In this document: one piece after another, positions 1 to 8,575 of the stretch
How positions within the stretch are numbered: the stretch's first letter is position 1
Layout: every line of letters begins with the position of its first letter
Source of the DNA: Arcobacter cloacae
Lineage (GTDB): Bacteria; Campylobacterota; Campylobacteria; Campylobacterales; Arcobacteraceae
DNA: 64,000 nt
Assembly (NCBI RefSeq): GCF_013201935.1
Contig: NZ_CP053833.1
Span: forward strand, 1,550,001-1,614,000
Direction: 5' to 3'
The notes under the pieces: model-generated
Database searches by the model: none
The model's input: only the letters and a program-made list of their open reading frames with translations
Told to the model about the DNA's origin: nothing
Made by a program: the position numbers and the translations under genes

Positions 1-728
1 TAAAAACTGTAAATCAAAGATTATCTGTTGAATACATAGATACTGGATTAGATAATAATTCTACTCATAAATATAGAGTTAAAGCTTTTACATTTAATCA
101 TGTTGAATCAGCTCCAACTCCTCCTGTTACAGCAAAAACAAAACCTTTACCTTTAGGAGCTAAAAATGTTAGAGTATCAAATAATATTCCTAAAAAAATA
201 TTTTTAGCTTGGGATGCTTCAACAACTTCTGATGTTATAAAATATGATATTCATAGAAGTTCTTATGAATCTTTTGGATATAAAAAAATAGGAACAGTTA
301 ATGCTAATACTTTAGAGTTTACGGACAAAGCAGAAGATGATGGTAGAGTTTATTACTATAAAGTTATTGCTATTGATAAAGATAATTTAGGAAGTTCATT
401 TAGTATAAAACCTGTAAAAGGGACTACTCTTCCAAAACCTGCAAAACCTCTTTTAACATTAGCACAAATTCAAGGTAATAAAGCTATATTAAACTGGAGA
501 GCAGGAGATAATAGAGCTACATCATACAATGTACATAAAAAAATAAAAATTAATTTTTTTGAACATAAATTAGTTAAGTTTAATAATATAACTGATTTAA
601 GATTTGAAGATAATGATATTATAAGTGGAGTTGAATATAAATATTCTATTCAAGCAAATGATGAATTTGGTTTAATTTCAGATAATACAAATGAAGCCAC
701 ATTAATTATTCCAAAATCAAAAAATTAA
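1..728 (+). CDS. Fibronectin type III (FlpA-like) protein, 3' part
   Basis: The reading frame is open from the window edge to a TAA at 726-728, so about 241 C-terminal residues are visible and the start lies outside. Three stretches of the form Y-(K/R)-(V/Y)-x-(A/I) (YRVKAF, YYKVIAID, YKYSIQAND) recur about 95 residues apart, each at the end of a beta-sandwich module, with a conserved Trp (LAWD, LNWR) early in the modules; this is the pattern of FN3 repeats. In Campylobacter the gene before trmB-ftsE-ftsX is the FN3 surface lipoprotein FlpA, an adhesin, and the order here is the same. The FN3 call is firm; an adhesin role is inference from gene order. The signal peptide and lipobox cannot be checked here. 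Confidence 0.8.
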   Translation, partial: KTVNQRLSVEYIDTGLDNNSTHKYRVKAFTFNHVESAPTPPVTAKTKPLPLGAKNVRVSNNIPKKIFLAWDASTTSDVIKYDIHRSSYESFGYKKIGTVNANTLEFTDKAEDDGRVYYYKVIAIDKDNLGSSFSIKPVKGTTLPKPAKPLLTLAQIQGNKAILNWRAGDNRATSYNVHKKIKINFFEHKLVKFNNITDLRFEDNDIISGVEYKYSIQANDEFGLISDNTNEATLIIPKSKN

Positions 729-744
729 CAAAATAAGAAGATAA

Positions 745-1938
745 ATGCCACATATATTATTTGAAAAAAACGATTTAATTAAAGTTCCCTCTATAAAAAA
801 TGATATAGAATTTGATTTTATTGCAAAATCATATAATTTTACTCAAAAAGAGAGAAAAACTGAATATAGAATTGCTGTGAAAAACCAAAATAAAGATTTT
901 ATGTTATCTTTAAAACCAAAAGATGAAAACTTTATGATTAAAGCTGATAAGGTTACAAGAATTTCTCCTGTAGCTCTTATAAAGAGTGCTTTAAATGCTT
1001 ATGTTGAACTAAATAATGCAAAAGTTTTATTTTCTAATACAAATAATCTTGTTGTAAAAGAAGATACAGTTCACGAATATCTAAAAGATATAAACTACTT
1101 TGTTAATGATTTCAAAACTACTAAAGAGATTCAAATAGAGATAGGTTTTGGAAGTGGAAGACATCTTTTACATCAAGCAAAAACCAATCCAAATATTCAA
1201 TTTATTGGTCTTGAAATTCACTATCCTTCGATTGAACAGTTACTAAAACAACTTGAACTTCAAAATATTACAAATGTTTTAGTTGTAAATTATGATGCAA
1301 GATTATTTATGGAGTTTATTGAATCAAATAAAGTAGGAAAAATATTTGTACATTTTCCTGTTCCTTGGGACAAAAAACCGCATAGAAGAATCTACTCAAA
1401 TGAGTTTGTAAATGAAGCTTTAAGGGTTTTAAAAATTGGTGGAACTTTAGAGCTTAGAACAGATAGTAGAAAATATTTTGATTTTTGTACAGAAGTTTTA
1501 ACAAATCTTCCAAAAGGAAAAATTACAATTGATATTAACAAAGATTTAGCAGTATCAAGTAAATATGAAGATAGATGGAAAAAACAAGGGAAAAATATCT
1601 ATGATGTAATTTTAGAAGCTTGGAATGAAGATGAAAAAATAGATCTAAATATTGATTTTTCTTTTGATTTTAAAATTGATTTTAGTAAAATCTTAATATC
1701 AATTCCTACAAAATCAATTATTGAAAAAAACTATTTTGTTCATGTTGAAGAGTTATATGTTATAGAAAATATGGAAAATTCAGGATTAATAAAAGTAACT
1801 ATGGGTAATTTTGATAGACCAGTAACTAAATATCTTTTAGTTAAAGATGGATTTATCTCTTATTATCAAGGGAATCCTCTTCCAACAAGTTCAAATATAA
1901 ATGCACATAAAAAATTAAAAGAGATTTTAAATAAATGA
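745..1938 (+). CDS. trmB: tRNA (guanine-N7-)-methyltransferase TrmB
   Basis: TrmB transfers a methyl group from S-adenosylmethionine to N7 of G46 in tRNA variable loops. The SAM-binding motif EIGFGSGRH lies at residues 132-140, followed by the acidic strand end GLEIHYPS near 155, and the substrate-side motif HFPVPWDKKPHRR near 205-217. At 397 residues it is far longer than the E. coli enzyme (about 240); the extra N-terminal region of roughly 110 residues and a C-terminal region of about 100 are typical of campylobacterial TrmB. It starts 16 bases after the FN3 gene and its TGA overlaps the ATG of ftsE (ATGA), so it sits in one operon with the division genes. Confidence 0.93.
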   Translation: MPHILFEKNDLIKVPSIKNDIEFDFIAKSYNFTQKERKTEYRIAVKNQNKDFMLSLKPKDENFMIKADKVTRISPVALIKSALNAYVELNNAKVLFSNTNNLVVKEDTVHEYLKDINYFVNDFKTTKEIQIEIGFGSGRHLLHQAKTNPNIQFIGLEIHYPSIEQLLKQLELQNITNVLVVNYDARLFMEFIESNKVGKIFVHFPVPWDKKPHRRIYSNEFVNEALRVLKIGGTLELRTDSRKYFDFCTEVLTNLPKGKITIDINKDLAVSSKYEDRWKKQGKNIYDVILEAWNEDEKIDLNIDFSFDFKIDFSKILISIPTKSIIEKNYFVHVEELYVIENMENSGLIKVTMGNFDRPVTKYLLVKDGFISYYQGNPLPTSSNINAHKKLKEILNK

Positions 1939-2597
1939 TAGAAGCTAAGAATATTTACCTTACATACGATGATAATAAATATATTATAAAAAAAGGAAAT
2001 TTTTCTATAAAATCTAAAGAATTCATCTTTATTGGTGGAAACTCAGGAAGTGGAAAATCAACTCTATTAAAATCATTTTATGGAGATATTCCTTTAAAAC
2101 ATGGTAGTTTAAAAATAGAAAATCAAGAAGTTTTTGGAATTAAAGGGAAAAAGTTAAGACTTCTTAGAAAAGATATTGGAATTATTTTTCAAGATTATAA
2201 ATTAGTAAATGAGTTTACAATTGAAGAAAATATAATGATACCACTTAAAATAAATGGTTATACCCATGAAGTTTCAAGAGACCAAGCAAATAAACTTTTA
2301 GCACACGTAAGATTAAGTCATAGAGCTGGCTATCATCCAAATGAACTAAGTGGAGGTGAGCAACAAAGAGTTGCAGTAGCAAGGGCACTTGCACATAATC
2401 CAAAAATTATTATAGCAGATGAACCAACGGGAAATCTTGATGATTATTCAGCTGAAGTTGTATGGAACTTATTAAAAGGTGCAAATGAACAATTAGGTAT
2501 TACAGTTGTAGTTGTAACCCATAGAGTTCCTAAAAATTTAGGAATTAAATTCAGACAATTATCTATTGAGGATGGAATAATTTATGAAGTCTCTTAA
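1935..2597 (+). CDS. ftsE: Cell division ATP-binding protein FtsE
   Basis: Cytoplasmic ABC ATPase that pairs with FtsX to control septal peptidoglycan hydrolysis through EnvC-type activators. Walker [11 protein letters not shown] is at residues 34-43, the signature LSGGEQQR at 138-145, Walker B IIIADEP at 158-164 and the H-loop VVTHR near 196; the length of 220 residues is normal for FtsE. The start overlaps the trmB stop by 4 bases and its own 3' end overlaps ftsX by 14 bases, which points to translational coupling. Position between trmB and ftsX separates it from the many other ABC ATPases that share these motifs. Confidence 0.93.
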   Translation: MIEAKNIYLTYDDNKYIIKKGNFSIKSKEFIFIGGNSGSGKSTLLKSFYGDIPLKHGSLKIENQEVFGIKGKKLRLLRKDIGIIFQDYKLVNEFTIEENIMIPLKINGYTHEVSRDQANKLLAHVRLSHRAGYHPNELSGGEQQRVAVARALAHNPKIIIADEPTGNLDDYSAEVVWNLLKGANEQLGITVVVVTHRVPKNLGIKFRQLSIEDGIIYEVS

Positions 2598-3402
2598 GAA
2601 TATCTTAGCTTTTTTTATTCCATTGCTATCTATGTTGATTGCTTTTTCTATATACTTATTGATAAATAATGTAGTTGATGATTACAAATCTAAGATTTCA
2701 AGAGATTACTCTATTGTAATTGTTTCAAATGTTCCAATAATAAAAGAGAATATTTCTGAATTAGCTGGAATAAAAGTAGAAAGAATTCAAGCTTTACCAA
2801 ATGATAAAATTGTTGCTGAAATTAAATCTAGTTTATCTGATAATTCAATTGAATTACTAAAACAAAAATTACCAAATTTTTATCAAATTTATTTGGAAAT
2901 TTTTCCTACAAGTACTGAACTTGAAGAGATTAAACAAACATTATTAAAAAATAAGAATATTAAGAAGGTAGAAGTATTTTATAAAAATCATAATCAAACC
3001 TATTTATTATTACTTCTATTAAATAGTGTTTCTTTCATATTATTTTTTATTATTACATTATTTGCTATAATAATTATTGCAAAGCAGATTAAATTGTGGT
3101 TTCATGAACATAGTGTTAAAATATCAATTTTAAGACTACATGGTGCTTCTATTTTATATAGTGCTTCATCTATTTTAAATTATGCGCTATTTAGTTCATT
3201 TTTATCATTTATAATTTCTGCTGGTTTTTTATTTTATGTTTCAAATAATATCGATGTTCTATTTCCTTTAGAACTTCAAGATATTGTTGATGTGGAGATT
3301 AATTTAGGAATGGAGTTGATGAAGATTTTTTTACTCTCGTTTAGTATATCAATTTTCACAATTTTTGGTGTATTATTAAAGTATAAGATAAACAATGATT
3401 AA
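2584..3402 (+). CDS. ftsX: Cell division permease-like protein FtsX
   Basis: Membrane partner of FtsE. I see a first hydrophobic segment at about residues 7-28, a periplasmic domain of about 110 residues, then three further segments near 140-166, 190-217 and 244-264, the four-helix FtsX topology. At 272 residues it is shorter than E. coli FtsX (352), as in other Campylobacterota, mainly through a short cytoplasmic N-terminus. The sequence motif WFHEHSVKISILRLHGAS after helix 2 is the conserved coupling region that contacts the ATPase. It overlaps ftsE upstream and the EnvC-like gene downstream (8 bases), so FtsE, FtsX and the hydrolase activator are made together. Confidence 0.88.
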   Translation: MKSLKNILAFFIPLLSMLIAFSIYLLINNVVDDYKSKISRDYSIVIVSNVPIIKENISELAGIKVERIQALPNDKIVAEIKSSLSDNSIELLKQKLPNFYQIYLEIFPTSTELEEIKQTLLKNKNIKKVEVFYKNHNQTYLLLLLLNSVSFILFFIITLFAIIIIAKQIKLWFHEHSVKISILRLHGASILYSASSILNYALFSSFLSFIISAGFLFYVSNNIDVLFPLELQDIVDVEINLGMELMKIFLLSFSISIFTIFGVLLKYKINND

Positions 3403-4702
3403 AATATTTTTTCTACTAATTTTAGCAAATAGCTTAATATTCTCATCTAATATTGATAAAAAGATTAAACAAAATAAAGAAATCTTAAATTCAAGTAGTG
3501 AAAAGCAAGAGTCAACTAATTTAAAAATTAAAGAATTAGCTGATAAAATAGAAGCTCAAAATAGTAATATTATGAATCTTGAAAAAGATATTAAACAAAT
3601 AAATGACGATATTGAACAGCATCAAAAATTACTCGAAGAACAAAAAAACAAACTTTTAGAACTAAAATCAAAATCTACTGAACTAATAAAAGAAAAAAAC
3701 AGTAATGAAGAAGAGATTGTAAATACAATTATTGAAGAGTTTTCAATCTCTATGGCATTAAAATTAGCATCAGAAAATAGCCTACAAGAACTAATTGATA
3801 GTGAAATTTATACTCTTTTATCAGAACACTCTAAAGAGAAAGTTACAAAATTAAATAATAATTATGATGCTGTATCTTCATCAACAAAAGTTAATCAAAA
3901 AGAGATAGAAAAAATATCATCTTACATTGAAGATAGACAAAAAACAAAAGATAAATTAACAAACTTAAAACAAAAACACTCTTCTTCTTTATCGAGTTTA
4001 GAAAGTCAGCATAAATCTTACCAAGAAGAGTTAAATAAAGTTGTAAAACAACAAGAATCTTTAAAAAATCTTCTTGCTGAATTAAATATATTAAAAGAAG
4101 AAGAAAATAAAAAAGCAGCAGCAAGAGAAGAAGAGAAAAGAAGAAAATTACAAGAACTTCTTGCTGCAAAAAAGAATACTCCAAAAGAAGTTGTAGTAGA
4201 AGAACCGCAAGAGATTCAAACAGCTGATGTTAGAAATCAAAAATTTGCAAAAGATTTGAATTTAGATGTTAGAAAAATTGGTTCATCAACAGATGGTGTT
4301 AAAATAGTAAGTTATAAAGGAGCAAAAACAATAGCACCTTTAAAATCATTTAAAGTAGTTAAGAATTTTGGAACTTATTATGACCCTGTTTATAAAATAA
4401 AACTATTTAATGAATCTATTGTTTTAAAAAGTAATGAACCTAAATCAAAAGTTGTATCTGTTTTAAATGGTAAAGTTGTTTATGCTAAAAAAAATGCGGG
4501 GATGCTTGATAATGTAGTAATTATCCAACATGAAGGTGGACTTCACACAATTTACTCTCATTTAGATGAAATTTCTCCTACTTTAGTAGTTGGAAAATGG
4601 ATAAAACAAGGTTATGTAGTTGGACGTGTGGATAATAGCTTAACATTCCAAGTTACAAAAGATTCTTCTCATATCAATCCAAGAGAATTGATAAACTTAT
4701 AA
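3395..4702 (+). CDS. EnvC-like septal protein with degenerate LytM/M23 domain
   Basis: Residues 1-18 form a signal peptide (IFFLLILANSLIFSSN), residues 20-260 are a long coiled coil rich in Lys and Glu, and residues 320-435 are an M23/LytM fold. The zinc ligands of active M23 peptidases are missing: where the family has HxGxD there is FNESI, and the final HLH is replaced by SLTFQV; only the His of YSHLD remains. That is the pattern of EnvC, which does not cut peptidoglycan but activates amidases when FtsEX moves it. The gene overlaps ftsX by 8 bases, which supports this role. Family annotation as a peptidase would therefore be misleading; function as an activator is inference from family and context. 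Confidence 0.85.
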   Translation: MIKIFFLLILANSLIFSSNIDKKIKQNKEILNSSSEKQESTNLKIKELADKIEAQNSNIMNLEKDIKQINDDIEQHQKLLEEQKNKLLELKSKSTELIKEKNSNEEEIVNTIIEEFSISMALKLASENSLQELIDSEIYTLLSEHSKEKVTKLNNNYDAVSSSTKVNQKEIEKISSYIEDRQKTKDKLTNLKQKHSSSLSSLESQHKSYQEELNKVVKQQESLKNLLAELNILKEEENKKAAAREEEKRRKLQELLAAKKNTPKEVVVEEPQEIQTADVRNQKFAKDLNLDVRKIGSSTDGVKIVSYKGAKTIAPLKSFKVVKNFGTYYDPVYKIKLFNESIVLKSNEPKSKVVSVLNGKVVYAKKNAGMLDNVVIIQHEGGLHTIYSHLDEISPTLVVGKWIKQGYVVGRVDNSLTFQVTKDSSHINPRELINL

Positions 4703-5154
4703 TGAAATTATTTATTGATGGTGATGCTTTTCCAAATTTGCTAAAGCCAATTGTTTTAAGAGCAATTGAAAAACAAGAAATTGAAACAATAGTTATTGCA
4801 AATAAAAAGATAAATATAGGCACTTCTAATTATATAAAATATATAATTGTTGATACAAAACAAGATGAAGCAGATAGTAAAATAGTTGAAATGTTACAAG
4901 AAAATGACCTTGTAATAACAGCGGATATTCCACTTGCAGATAGAACTATACAGAAAAATGCCCATGCCATTGACCATAGAGGGGCAACTTATACGCAAGA
5001 TAATATAAAACAATATCTTGCAATTAGAAATCTTATGCAAGAAATAAGAGATAGTGGCGAAATAACTAAAGGACCCGCTCCTTTTAGTCAAAAAGATGCC
5101 CAACAATTTGCAAATTCATTTAATGCTTTTTTGCAAAAACATAACAAAAAATAA
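4702..5154 (+). CDS. YaiI/YqxD family (DUF188) protein
   Basis: A 150-residue protein that opens with the family hallmark MKLFIDGDAFPN, in which the two Asp residues would sit at the metal site of a PIN/NYN-like fold, and carries the second hallmark DHRGATYT near residue 95. Family members are small cytoplasmic proteins of unproven function, predicted to be nucleases. The ATG overlaps the TAA of the EnvC-like gene by one base, so the gene probably rides on the same transcript, although nothing links its likely role to division. Confidence 0.85.
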   Translation: MKLFIDGDAFPNLLKPIVLRAIEKQEIETIVIANKKINIGTSNYIKYIIVDTKQDEADSKIVEMLQENDLVITADIPLADRTIQKNAHAIDHRGATYTQDNIKQYLAIRNLMQEIRDSGEITKGPAPFSQKDAQQFANSFNAFLQKHNKK

Positions 5155-5166
5155 GGATTTACCATC

Positions 5167-6042
5167 ATTTTAATAGACCAATCAACAAAAAATCAATTTA
5201 GATTTTTTTGTAAAGAAAATAACATCACAGACATGGAAAAAGCTGTTCAATACTTTATTGTATTTGGTGGATATGATATAAAAATAGACATGACAAAGCC
5301 ACTACTTGAACTAATAGAACAACATATTTTAAATAACTATTTACAATTAAGAAATGAAATTCATAATTTAACAGGTGGTTATAAAGTTGACCATGCAGTT
5401 TTAACAGGAATTGCTCAAGGTGATAGAAGAACTAATTCATCTTTTAAAAGAGCTTTTGTTAGTTTTGAAGAGGGTTCTAAAAGTGTTGAAAAGTTAGTTG
5501 AAAGAGGAATAATTGAAGTTGAATCATCACAACATCATTTAGCAAATAAAAGAGGTGATGATAAGGTTGCAAAAAAACTTCTTTTTACAACTCCATTTTT
5601 GAGATTTTGGTTTGCTTTTGTTTCTCCCATTTATAAAGGAATAAAAGAGAAAAACTATGAAGAATTTTACACTCTTTTTGAAAATAAACAAGCTGAATTT
5701 GGAAACTTCGTTTTTGAAGAATTATCTATGGAATTTATTAGAGATTTATTAGATGAAGATCCTATAAAACAGTTTGGAAAATATTGGGACGAAAAAAGAG
5801 AAATAGACTTAGTTGCAAAAACAACAAGCGGAAAAATTATTGCAGGAAGCTGTAAATATATAAACTCTAAAATTAAGAAAAATGAATTAAACAAACTAAT
5901 GGATGATTGTAAAAACGCTGGCTTAAATGTAGATATTTTTGTAATTTTTAGTAAAAATGGATTTTCAAGTGAGTTAAAATCACTTAAAAATGAGAACTTA
6001 AGACTATTTACTCCGAAGAGCTTTAAGCTATTATTAGCTTAA
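5167..6042 (+). CDS. DUF234-type protein (PD-(D/E)XK-like), non-AUG start
   Basis: The first ATG (5233) lies inside the conserved sequence, and the frame is open upstream to the yaiI stop at 5152. A Shine-Dalgarno AAGGA (5153-5157) stands 6 and 9 bases before an ATC (5164) and an ATT (5167), and no ATG, GTG or TTG lies between, so translation probably begins at ATT or ATC, giving about 291 residues. The C-terminal half has KYWDEKREIDLVAKT followed by GKIIAGSCKY, matching the E-x-D and later x-C-K of the DUF234 domain, a PD-(D/E)XK nuclease-like fold usually attached to an AAA ATPase; here the ATPase part is absent. Biochemical role unknown. It converges with the ABC-F gene and overlaps it by 4 bases. 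Confidence 0.72.
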   Translation: MLIDQSTKNQFRFFCKENNITDMEKAVQYFIVFGGYDIKIDMTKPLLELIEQHILNNYLQLRNEIHNLTGGYKVDHAVLTGIAQGDRRTNSSFKRAFVSFEEGSKSVEKLVERGIIEVESSQHHLANKRGDDKVAKKLLFTTPFLRFWFAFVSPIYKGIKEKNYEEFYTLFENKQAEFGNFVFEELSMEFIRDLLDEDPIKQFGKYWDEKREIDLVAKTTSGKIIAGSCKYINSKIKKNELNKLMDDCKNAGLNVDIFVIFSKNGFSSELKSLKNENLRLFTPKSFKLLLA

Positions 6043-7826
6043 ACCTCATTCATTCTTATTTCAAACTCTTTATTCATAACATCTAACTTAGTTTGAAGTT
6101 CTTCTAAAAGAGCAAATTTATTTTCTATCTCTTTTTCAATTTTTGGAATATCTCTTGAAAGTTTAACTCTTGCATCTTCAAGTGCATCTTCTAATCTTTC
6201 CATCTCTTCTTCTATCTCTTGCATCTGTTTTTTAATTGGTGCAGTTGCTTTTGATTTTTCAGCAACAATTGCAGCTCTTAATTTTTTGCTCTCTTTTTTA
6301 TTTACTTTTGGTTTTTCAACTTTTTTCTTCTCAACTGTATCATCTTCATCCCAACCAATTTTTTCTAAAAACTCATCATAAGTTCCATTAAAATAATCAG
6401 CTCCATCATTTGTAAATACAATCAATCTATCACAAACCGCTCTTAATAAATCTTCACTATGCGTTACAATAATACAAGAACCTTCAAATGCTTTAATAGC
6501 ATTTGTAAGTGCATCAATAGAGTCCATATCAAGGTGGTTTGTAGGCTCATCTAGGAAAAGTAGATTTACATCTTTTGCTATAATTTTCCCAAGCATTACC
6601 CTACTTTTTTCTCCTCCTGATAGAAGTGAAATTTTCTTTTTAGCATTATCACCACTAAACATCATAAGTCCAGCAATTCCTCTAATAGTTGACTCTGGAA
6701 GTTTTACATTTGTAGAATGGATTTCATCCATAATCGTGTTATTTTTATTTAAGTGAGAAATATTTGTTTGCCCAAAATGCCCAAAAACTGTACTTGTATG
6801 ATAATCAATAGTTCCACTTAAAGCTTTTAGTTCTCCTGCTATTACATTTAATAATGTTGATTTTCCTTTACCATTTTTCCCGATAATTCCAAGAGTTTCA
6901 CCACGACTAAGAGCAAAAGAGATATTTTTAAACAGAATATTTTCAGGTGTATATCCAAAACTCACATCTTTTACTTCAAGTAAAAATTTTGCTGCTGTAT
7001 CTTTATAATTGAAGTTAAAATTTAGATTTGCATCATATTGTAAATCTTCCATAACTTCCATTTTTTCAAGGATTTTTACTTTTGATTGAGCTAGGGTTGC
7101 TGTTGCAGCACGTGCCTTATTTTTTGCAATAAACTCTTCTAATTCTTTGATTTTTTTTTCTTGAGCTATTTTTTGTTTTTCATAATGCTCTTCATTTGAA
7201 GCTAAAAGTTCATAAAATTTATGTGTACTTCCTTGAACCATAAATGCACTTTTTCTAATAATCCCCATTGTGTGAGTACAAACACTATCCATAAAATCCC
7301 TATCATGAGTGATGAGTATAACTTCACCCTCAAAAGATTTTAAAAAGGCCTTTAACCATCTAATAGATAAAATATCCAAGTAGTTTGTAGGCTCATCAAG
7401 TAACAACATATTTGGTTCTGTTAAAAGAAGTTTTGCTAAGTTTATTCTGATTTGATAACCACCTGAAAACTCTTTTGGAGCTTTTTCTAAATCATCTTGA
7501 GTAAATCCAAGACCAAATAAAATCTTTTCAGCTTTATAAATATTATATTTATCATCTTCTCCCAAAGCTAAAGCTGTTTCATCAAGAAGAGTTTTCTCTG
7601 TAAAATCAAAATATTGCTTTAAAGCACCAATTTTATAATTTTTAGGAATTGCAATTTCTCCACTATCTGGTTGTTCTTCTCCTAAAATCAACTTAAAAAG
7701 TGTCGATTTTCCACTTCCATTTCTTCCAACTAATCCTACTTTATTTCCAGCATTTAGTCTTAAATCAAGTCCGCTATAAAGCTCATTTGTTGGATAACTT
7801 TTTGATATGTTTACTAGTTCTATCAT
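6039..7826 (-). CDS. ABC-F family ATPase (ribosome-associated type)
   Basis: Soluble protein of 595 residues with two ABC modules and no membrane segment. Walker A sequences GRNGSGKST (near 35) and GKNGKGKST (near 317), signatures FSGGYQIR and LSGGEKSR, and Walker B LLLDEP and LFLDEPTN are all present; between the modules lies the charged linker (about 220-260) that reaches the ribosomal peptidyl-transferase centre in this class. A Lys/Glu-rich coiled coil fills residues 500-595, as in Uup and YheS types. ABC-F proteins rescue stalled ribosomes or protect them from antibiotics; the sequence alone does not say which. It is transcribed on its own, 110 bases downstream of the DUF2971 gene. Confidence 0.88.
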   Translation of the reverse strand: MIELVNISKSYPTNELYSGLDLRLNAGNKVGLVGRNGSGKSTLFKLILGEEQPDSGEIAIPKNYKIGALKQYFDFTEKTLLDETALALGEDDKYNIYKAEKILFGLGFTQDDLEKAPKEFSGGYQIRINLAKLLLTEPNMLLLDEPTNYLDILSIRWLKAFLKSFEGEVILITHDRDFMDSVCTHTMGIIRKSAFMVQGSTHKFYELLASNEEHYEKQKIAQEKKIKELEEFIAKNKARAATATLAQSKVKILEKMEVMEDLQYDANLNFNFNYKDTAAKFLLEVKDVSFGYTPENILFKNISFALSRGETLGIIGKNGKGKSTLLNVIAGELKALSGTIDYHTSTVFGHFGQTNISHLNKNNTIMDEIHSTNVKLPESTIRGIAGLMMFSGDNAKKKISLLSGGEKSRVMLGKIIAKDVNLLFLDEPTNHLDMDSIDALTNAIKAFEGSCIIVTHSEDLLRAVCDRLIVFTNDGADYFNGTYDEFLEKIGWDEDDTVEKKKVEKPKVNKKESKKLRAAIVAEKSKATAPIKKQMQEIEEEMERLEDALEDARVKLSRDIPKIEKEIENKFALLEELQTKLDVMNKEFEIRMNEV

Positions 7827-7935
7827 GATTCTTCTTTTGTATGTTTTTCTATTTTTTTAAGGTTGGGATTATATGATAATGTGGGTTATATGTTGATTAG
7901 AGTGGGTTTAGCACTCTAAACTTTTTATTATAAAC

Positions 7936-8529
7936 CTAATTAAAATTGCAAATCTTAATATCCTTTTCATTTAAAAACTTTTTTAATTTTTCTTTATATT
8001 TTTTATACTCTAATATTTGCTTAGATTTTGAGATTATTTCATCACTATTTTCTAAATTTTCATAAGGAGAACCAAAATACACTCTAGTTATTTCTCCAAT
8101 TTTACATTTATCTTCATTACTCTCAGTGATAAATCTATATTCAGCTTCATGTTCCCAATATTTTAATTTTGTTGTTAAAATTTCTTCAACATTTGCTGTT
8201 TCTGGTACTTCATCTTCATATTTAACTTTCTTTACAATACTCTCATCTACTTCAATTTCTATTGCAATACCTTTAAAACCATTTGCATAATATCCCCACA
8301 TAGCAAAATTTTCAAAACCTTTTTCAGATGAAAACGAACAAATTCTTTTTTCATTTTTTTCAGTTAGGATTTTATCAATTTTAGATGAATCAGTAGCGAT
8401 ATAAACACCTTCCATAGCATCATTCATCTCAGAAAACTTTGCACAATGAAATTTATTTGTTTCTAAAATTTCTATTATTCTTTCTAAATCTTTACAAGAT
8501 GTTAATTGTCTAAATTTATATAATTTCAT
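7936..8529 (-). CDS. DUF2971 family protein, last gene of accessory cassette
   Basis: The protein starts MKLYKFRQL, the usual N-terminus of DUF2971, and a Shine-Dalgarno AAGGA lies 8 bases before this ATG; a GTG eleven codons further up is open but lacks such a site. At 197 residues it contains the family blocks NKFHCAKFSEMNDAMEG (near 32), ICSFSSEKGFENFAMWGYYANGFKGIAIE (near 73-100) and KLKYWEHEAEYRFI (near 130). No catalytic function is established for the family; it is often seen beside phage-defence genes, and its conserved Cys-Ser-Phe, Trp-Gly-Tyr and Glu-Tyr-Arg residues suggest an enzyme. It follows the SF1 helicase gene by 46 bases on the same strand, hence the cassette assignment. 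Confidence 0.8.
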   Translation of the reverse strand: MKLYKFRQLTSCKDLERIIEILETNKFHCAKFSEMNDAMEGVYIATDSSKIDKILTEKNEKRICSFSSEKGFENFAMWGYYANGFKGIAIEIEVDESIVKKVKYEDEVPETANVEEILTTKLKYWEHEAEYRFITESNEDKCKIGEITRVYFGSPYENLENSDEIISKSKQILEYKKYKEKLKKFLNEKDIKICNFN

Positions 8530-8575
8530 TTTCTTTTTCCTTTTTTTATAAAATTTTTTCACTAAAATAACTTAA

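Noticed and set aside
7897-7919. Hairpin TTAGAGTG / CACTCTAA followed by CTTTTT on the plus strand
   Set aside because: Both flanking genes run on the minus strand and no T tract follows the stem in that direction, so I do not call a terminator.
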